A stretch of DNA of 64,000 nt from CAVRCA01 sp963719345 (lineage in GTDB: Bacteria > Pseudomonadota > Alphaproteobacteria > Acetobacterales > Acetobacteraceae). This document shows positions 59,938 through 64,000 of this stretch, piece after piece (positions within the stretch are counted from its first letter, which is position 1; every line of letters begins with the position of its first letter). The DNA lies in the NCBI GenBank assembly GCA_963719345.1, contig CAVRCA010000003.1, positions 372,001 to 436,000 on the forward strand, written 5' to 3'. The notes below the pieces were generated by a model. It had not been told where the DNA came from. It saw only the letters and a program-made list of their open reading frames with translations, and did not search any database. The position numbers and the translations under genes were made by a program.

Positions 59938-61481
59938 TGCTTCGCCACCGGCTGCGGCAAAGGCGGCCTGCGGAGGGCGTCTAACCCTTGCGGGGCCGTC
60001 GCAGGCGGGAAGGTCGCCGCCGACGACGATGCGGGCGGCGGAACCGGGTCCTGGAGCAGCCTGTCCACCGCGGCGGAGCGCACGATCGCCCCTCGCATGA
60101 ACGCCTCGTGGTTGGCTTCGATCTGCTCGGGATCATAGAGGTAGTTGACCATGATCCCGTAGGCCTCCTCGATGCCGCGCGGCGCGACGTTGCCAAGCCA
60201 GTTCACGCGCTCGAGGCGTGCGCCGTTGCCGAGGTGGAAGCGCGCAACGGCATCGCTCGACCCCCTGCCGCCGGGCGGCGTCGTGAGATAGCGGGCGCAC
60301 AGGCGGACAAGTGGACCACGGAGCGCGCCGGCGACAGCCACGTCTTCCCACCAACGCTCAAGGCCGAGCACGTCTTGCAGCACGGAGGAAGGATCGCTGC
60401 CCTCGGTGACGGCGCCCGCGTCCACCCGAAGCGTTGCTGCCTCATCCTCGCGCAACACATCGGCCTCCCCCGAACCGAGCCGTCTTTCCAGCCAGCGGCG
60501 AAAGCCCGGCACCGGCGAGAGTGTCGAGAAGCGGGTGACACGGGGCAGCTCGGCCTTGAGTTCCTCCACCACCTGCTTGATCAGAAAATTGCCGAACGAA
60601 ACGCCGCGCAACCCGTCCTGGCAGTTGGAGATCGAGTAGAAGATCGCGGTGTCCGCAGCCCGCTCCCGCTCGCGTTGCAGGCGCTCGTCGCCGTCCCGGG
60701 CCAGCAGCGGTTGGACGGACGCGGCCAGACCCGTCGTGAGCGCCACTTCCACGAAGATCAGAGGCTCGCCGGGCAAGGCGGGATGAAAGAACCCGAAGCA
60801 GCGCCGGTCGGACGCGAGGCGCCGCCGCAGATCGTCCCAACCCTGAATCTCGTGCACCGCTTCATAGGTGATCAGCTTTTCCAGAACCGCGGCCGGGGTC
60901 TGCCAATCGATGCGGCGCAGTTCCAGAAAGCCGCGATTGAACCACGATGCGAAGAGATGACGCAGATCGGTATCGAGCGGTTTCAGGGCGGGCGTCCCGC
61001 GCAGATGCGCCAGCAGCTCCTTGCGCATGCCGACCAGCGCCGCCGTGCCTCCCGGCGCCATGTTCATGCGGCGGAGCAATTCCTGTCGCACCGGCTCGGC
61101 GGCTTCGGCGAGCCTCGTCGCTCTCTCGGGCGTCGACTCCGCCAGGTAGGCTTGTGCAGCCTGTCGCAACGGCTCCTCCGCCGGCAGGAAATTCTCCGCG
61201 ACGAAGCGATAGAACGCCAGCCGATCGTCCGTTCCCAGATCACGAAGCACCGCGTGCAGTTCGCGCGCCACCGCCGCGCCCGACGCTTCGCCGCGTTCGG
61301 AGAGGAGCGCGACCGCAAACTCCCGAGCCCGATCGAGCGGTGCCGTGGAGGTCTCGGGTTGCAGGACCTCCGCGTAGGAGCGTCCACGGTCGGCGACCGA
61401 GGACCACAGTCGCTCGACCCAGGAACGAGGATCAAGCGAAGCGAGGGGGCTGGTGACCGGTGAGTTCACTGCTGAGTTCAC
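59868..61481 (-). CDS. malonyl-CoA decarboxylase
   Basis: Cytosolic enzyme converting malonyl-CoA to acetyl-CoA, about 537 residues. The helical N-terminal domain is followed by the GNAT-like catalytic domain: FYSISNCQDGLRGVSFGNFLIK holds the conserved Ser region and VARFHLGNGARLERVNWLGN the catalytic His. The end YGIMVNYLYDPEQIEANHEAF is typical. About 70 residues of Pro/Ala-rich tail follow and overlap ispE, probably not native. The start is uncertain: GTGs at 61481 and 61469 lie in a small GTGAACTCA repeat. It fits the acyl-CoA theme of the window. It follows pcm by 72 bases. Confidence 0.9.
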   Translation of the reverse strand: MNSAVNSPVTSPLASLDPRSWVERLWSSVADRGRSYAEVLQPETSTAPLDRAREFAVALLSERGEASGAAVARELHAVLRDLGTDDRLAFYRFVAENFLPAEEPLRQAAQAYLAESTPERATRLAEAAEPVRQELLRRMNMAPGGTAALVGMRKELLAHLRGTPALKPLDTDLRHLFASWFNRGFLELRRIDWQTPAAVLEKLITYEAVHEIQGWDDLRRRLASDRRCFGFFHPALPGEPLIFVEVALTTGLAASVQPLLARDGDERLQRERERAADTAIFYSISNCQDGLRGVSFGNFLIKQVVEELKAELPRVTRFSTLSPVPGFRRWLERRLGSGEADVLREDEAATLRVDAGAVTEGSDPSSVLQDVLGLERWWEDVAVAGALRGPLVRLCARYLTTPPGGRGSSDAVARFHLGNGARLERVNWLGNVAPRGIEEAYGIMVNYLYDPEQIEANHEAFMRGAIVRSAAVDRLLQDPVPPPASSSAATFPPATAPQGLDALRRPPLPQPVAKHYPASRRPPQVHQPGLRNLAAAR

Positions 61482-61553
61482 TACAATGGGTCCTGATCTG
61501 GGCTGCGATTCTCGCACCAGCCGGCCCGGCCGCAAGTCCGCCGCTTCTGGCCC

Positions 61554-62237
61554 TTACAGCACAGTCTCAAGCCGGCTGAACCGCACCGGGATTGACGGCT
61601 CGGCGTGGGTCTGCCCAGCCGCGTCCTTCTCGATGACGACCAGCTGCTGCTCCTCGTCGGGACCGAGCGGCAGCACCAGGCGTCCGCCGGGCTTGAGTTG
61701 ATCCAGCAGCGCCGGCGGTGGCTGCCGCTCGGCGGCGGCCGTGACCAGGATCTTGTCGTAGGGGGCGTGCTCGGCCCAGCCGCGGGACCCGTCCCCTACG
61801 CGTATTCCCACCGTGGCGTGCCGGCCCGATCCGGACAAGCGGGCCTGGGCCTCGGTCGCGAACTCCTCCACGACTTCGACACTCCAGACCCGGGAAGCGA
61901 GCTCGGCCAAGATCGCCGCCTGATAACCGAGGCCGGTGCCGACCTCCAGCACCGTCTCGTGCGGCTCGGGGGCAAGCAGGTCGGTCATGAGCGCCACGAT
62001 GAACGGCTGCGAGATGGTCTTGCCGAAGCCGATCGGCAGCGGGCTGTCCTGGTAGGCCAGCGCGGCGAGCGACTCGGGCACGAAGAGATGGCGCGGCACG
62101 CACAGCATGGCCGCCAGTATCCGCTCGTCGAGCGCCGCCTTGCCGAGTTCGTCCTGCATGAGCTCCGTCTGGATGCCGATCACCTCGACCATGTGCCGGC
62201 GCAGAACCGCGAAATGTCTTTCGTCCATCGGCTTCAT
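61554..62237 (-). CDS. pcm: protein-L-isoaspartate O-methyltransferase
   Basis: SAM-dependent repair methyltransferase of 227 residues acting on isoaspartyl sites in aged proteins. The family marks are GFGKTISQPFIVALMTDLL near residue 72, the SAM motif I VLEVGTGLGYQAAILAEL near 98, and motif III-like APYDKILVTAAA near 155. Its end ESRLETVL-like is normal. The ATG at 62237 is taken; a second in-frame ATG (62228) would start MDERHFAV. It precedes malonyl-CoA decarboxylase on the same strand. Confidence 0.95.
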   Translation of the reverse strand: MKPMDERHFAVLRRHMVEVIGIQTELMQDELGKAALDERILAAMLCVPRHLFVPESLAALAYQDSPLPIGFGKTISQPFIVALMTDLLAPEPHETVLEVGTGLGYQAAILAELASRVWSVEVVEEFATEAQARLSGSGRHATVGIRVGDGSRGWAEHAPYDKILVTAAAERQPPPALLDQLKPGGRLVLPLGPDEEQQLVVIEKDAAGQTHAEPSIPVRFSRLETVL

Positions 62238-62428
62238 GGCGAGCGATCCTCCCGATGTTGCGGCGCGATACGGCCCTGTGCCACGAGGCGCCCGACCGGC
62301 TTTGTTCTGCCGCCGAACCAGGCGTCAGGCCCGTGTGGCTGACGCCACCACTGACCGGAGCCCGCCAGCGGAGTTCGCGGTCCCGCTGCGCCGAAGTACC
62401 CGTGCGGTGGAACCTTTCGAAAAGTTCG

Positions 62429-62722
62429 CTACGCGACCGTGTGGACGATCACGGGACCGGACACCGCGCTCGCCGATCCGACCATCAGGGGTGCGAGGTT
62501 TTCCTCAATCCACGCGAGCCCGCGTCGGTTCGACTCCTCGGCGCCCGCGTAATCGTTGAAGATGCTGATCGCCGTCACCGTATCGTCCGGTGCGTAGATC
62601 ACGTAGTACGCCCTGAAGCCCGGAACATCACTGATGATGGGGATTGCCCCTTCCTTGATCGTGCGGGTCAGTTCCTCGGCCTTGCCGGCCTTTGCTTTTC
62701 CCTGACGAATGGCTGCGTACAT
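62429..62722 (-). CDS. ABM-like small protein
   Basis: A 97-residue single-domain protein with the antibiotic-biosynthesis-monooxygenase-like ferredoxin fold: strand AAIRQGKAKAG, helix EELTRTIKEGAIPIIS, PGFRAYYVIYAPDDTVTAISIF, then helix GAEESNRRGLAWIEENL. These fold as dimers; many have no known activity. The ATG at 62722 has GAGGA upstream. It is monocistronic, divergent from the ABC binding-protein gene by 272 bases. No function is claimed. Confidence 0.75.
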   Translation of the reverse strand: MYAAIRQGKAKAGKAEELTRTIKEGAIPIISDVPGFRAYYVIYAPDDTVTAISIFNDYAGAEESNRRGLAWIEENLAPLMVGSASAVSGPVIVHTVA

Positions 62723-62994
62723 GGCTGGTTTCCTCGTCTTGACGGACCGGGATTACCCAAATCCGATCCCGGCCTCGGGGCCACCGTAGCCGAGGACACG
62801 TAATCAAGCACTACCGCGGCCAGGTCTCGGAAGGGAGATCTCCGAACCTCGTCGGCCCGGGTGACCAACACTGGCGTAGCTGGAGCCCGTCGTGGCATGG
62901 TCCGGCCAAAAGGTCTGGAACTCGAACTTCAGAAAAACCTGGAGCGAGTATCCAGTCGCTCACGTCCAACAATGACAACAAGGGAGGAAGAAGA

Positions 62995-64000
62995 ATGACG
63001 AGGAAGATGTGCGCTCTTGCCGCGCTGGTCCTGGCGGCGGCGCTGATACAGCCCGTACATGCGCAGCAGGACACAACCCCTGGGGTGACGACGACCGAGA
63101 TCAAGATCGGCAACATTGCCGCCTACAGTGGTCCCGCGTCGGCTTACGGCATCATCGCGCGCACCGAGGGCGCGTTCATGAAGATGGTCAACGACCAGGG
63201 CGGCGTTGCCGGACATAAGCTTGTCTACGACTCTGTCGACGATGGCTACAGCCCGCCCAAGGCGGTCGAGCAGGCCCGTCGGCTGATCGAGGAGGACCGG
63301 GTTGCCTTCCTGTTCGCGACGATCGGCACTCCCAGCAATACCGCGATCTCGAGATACGTGAACGACAAGGGCGTCCCGCTGCTGTTCCTTGGAAGCGGCG
63401 CCGATAAATGGGGCAATTACAAGCAATTCCCCTGGTTGATGGGCTGGCAGCCGAGTTATCGCACCGAGGCGCAGATCTACACTCAATACGCGCTCAAGAA
63501 TAAGCCGAACGCAAAGATCGCGATCCTCTATCAGAACGATGATTTCGGTAAGGATTATCCGGCGGGCGTGCGCGACGTGCTCGGTGACCGGTTCTCCCAG
63601 AAGGTGACGACCGCTTCGTACGAAGTCACCGATGCCACCATCGACAGCCAGGCGCTCGCCCTCAAGCAGTCAGGAGCGGAGGTGCTGATCGTGGCCGCCA
63701 CGCCGAAATTCGCGGCCCAGATGATCCGCAAGGTCTCTGAACTCGACTGGCACCCGCTGTTTTTTCTCACCAACGTGTCGATCTCGGTCGGCTCGGTCAT
63801 CACGCCGGCAGGACCCGAGCGGGCGCTCGGGATCATCAGCGCCGCCTACATCAAGGACCCGACCGACCCGACCTGGAAGGATGATCCTGGCATGAAGCAA
63901 TGGCGCACCTTCATGGCGAAATACATGCCTGACGCGGACCCGACCGACAGCGGACCTGTGTTCGCATTCGGTGTCACCTGGACGTTGTGGCAAGTGCTCA
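62995..64000 (+). CDS. branched-chain amino-acid-type ABC transporter substrate-binding protein, cut by window edge
   Basis: Periplasmic binding protein of the LivK/urea-type family, the first 335 residues only. A signal peptide (ALAALVLAAALIQPVHA, cleavage after AQ) is followed by TTTEIKIGNIAAYSGPASAYG, the family opening, then DDGYSPPKAVEQARRLIEED and IAILYQNDDFGKDYPAGVRDVLG. The reading is open to base 64000, so the 3' end lies outside. The ATG at 62995 has AGGGAGGAAG. Relatives bind amino acids, amides or aromatic acids; the ligand cannot be told. Transporter genes probably follow beyond the window. Confidence 0.9.
   Translation, partial: MTRKMCALAALVLAAALIQPVHAQQDTTPGVTTTEIKIGNIAAYSGPASAYGIIARTEGAFMKMVNDQGGVAGHKLVYDSVDDGYSPPKAVEQARRLIEEDRVAFLFATIGTPSNTAISRYVNDKGVPLLFLGSGADKWGNYKQFPWLMGWQPSYRTEAQIYTQYALKNKPNAKIAILYQNDDFGKDYPAGVRDVLGDRFSQKVTTASYEVTDATIDSQALALKQSGAEVLIVAATPKFAAQMIRKVSELDWHPLFFLTNVSISVGSVITPAGPERALGIISAAYIKDPTDPTWKDDPGMKQWRTFMAKYMPDADPTDSGPVFAFGVTWTLWQVL

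Noticed and set aside
1..64000. CRISPR arrays, insertion sequences, prophage or rRNA operons
   Set aside because: No regular direct-repeat array, transposase, integrase, phage structural gene or rRNA-like segment was seen on either strand.

Overview
The window is high-GC bacterial DNA with dense, short-gapped genes. Gene content points to an alphaproteobacterium, probably Rhodospirillales-like: tatB-tatC-serS, scpA-scpB, nagZ, a SPOR protein, argS, dgt, erpA, xthA, a TPR protein next to ispE, and the GTCATTGCCGGG-type palindromic repeats common in that class. I saw no rRNA, tRNA, CRISPR array, insertion sequence or phage gene. The species cannot be fixed from this window alone.

Layout. 1-7.3 kb: a DUF1801 protein, an SDR dehydrogenase, a 60-aa ORF, a squalene/phytoene-synthase-like protein, Fe superoxide dismutase, YajC, a DUF815 ATPase, a broken patatin and a family III CoA-transferase. 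7.4-10.8 kb: one large SAM/adenylate-cyclase/ATPase/TPR regulator. 10.8-22.3 kb: the conserved core (serS, tatC, tatB, scpB, scpA, M50 protease, nagZ, SPOR protein, argS, dgt, all minus strand; then erpA and xthA, plus strand). 22.3-29.6 kb: a catabolic block, with a BNR-repeat protein, an HSL esterase and a Baeyer-Villiger monooxygenase on plus, facing a DUF35/thiolase-like/CoA-transferase trio on minus. 29.7-32 kb: uracil salvage (permease, DUF3297, upp). 32.3-38.9 kb: an ExeA-like ATPase, an Lrp regulator, two glycosyltransferases, motB and motA. 39.2-46 kb: two unrecognised proteins, an AlkA-type glycosylase, a TPP enzyme with two small companions, an exported protein and a DedA-family protein. 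46-50.1 kb: propionyl/acetyl-CoA synthetase divergent from a DUF485/ActP symporter operon. 50.2-53.7 kb: a very large uncharacterised Fe-S flavoprotein. 53.7-64 kb: GNAT, epmA, FMN reductase, epmB, a TPR lipoprotein-like protein, ispE, malonyl-CoA decarboxylase, pcm, a small ABM-like protein and the start of a branched-chain amino-acid-type ABC transporter binding protein cut by the window edge.

How the genes work together. Short-chain acyl metabolism recurs: acetate/propionate uptake and activation (actP, prpE), malonyl-CoA decarboxylation, two CaiB-type CoA-transferases and a thiolase/DUF35 pair. The monooxygenase and esterase form a plausible ketone-to-ester-to-acid route. EpmA and EpmB would together beta-lysylate elongation factor P, whose gene is not in the window.

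Two whole-window signals matter most. First, at least 18 single-base frame breaks fall inside otherwise intact genes, including essential argS and ispE, and about 15 are +1 insertions. This looks like an insertion-biased assembly error rather than gene decay, so broken genes should not be read as pseudogenes without checking reads. Second, three copies of a composite palindromic repeat each sit exactly between convergent gene ends. The best candidate for undescribed biology is the ~1157-aa flavoprotein at 50204-53682.
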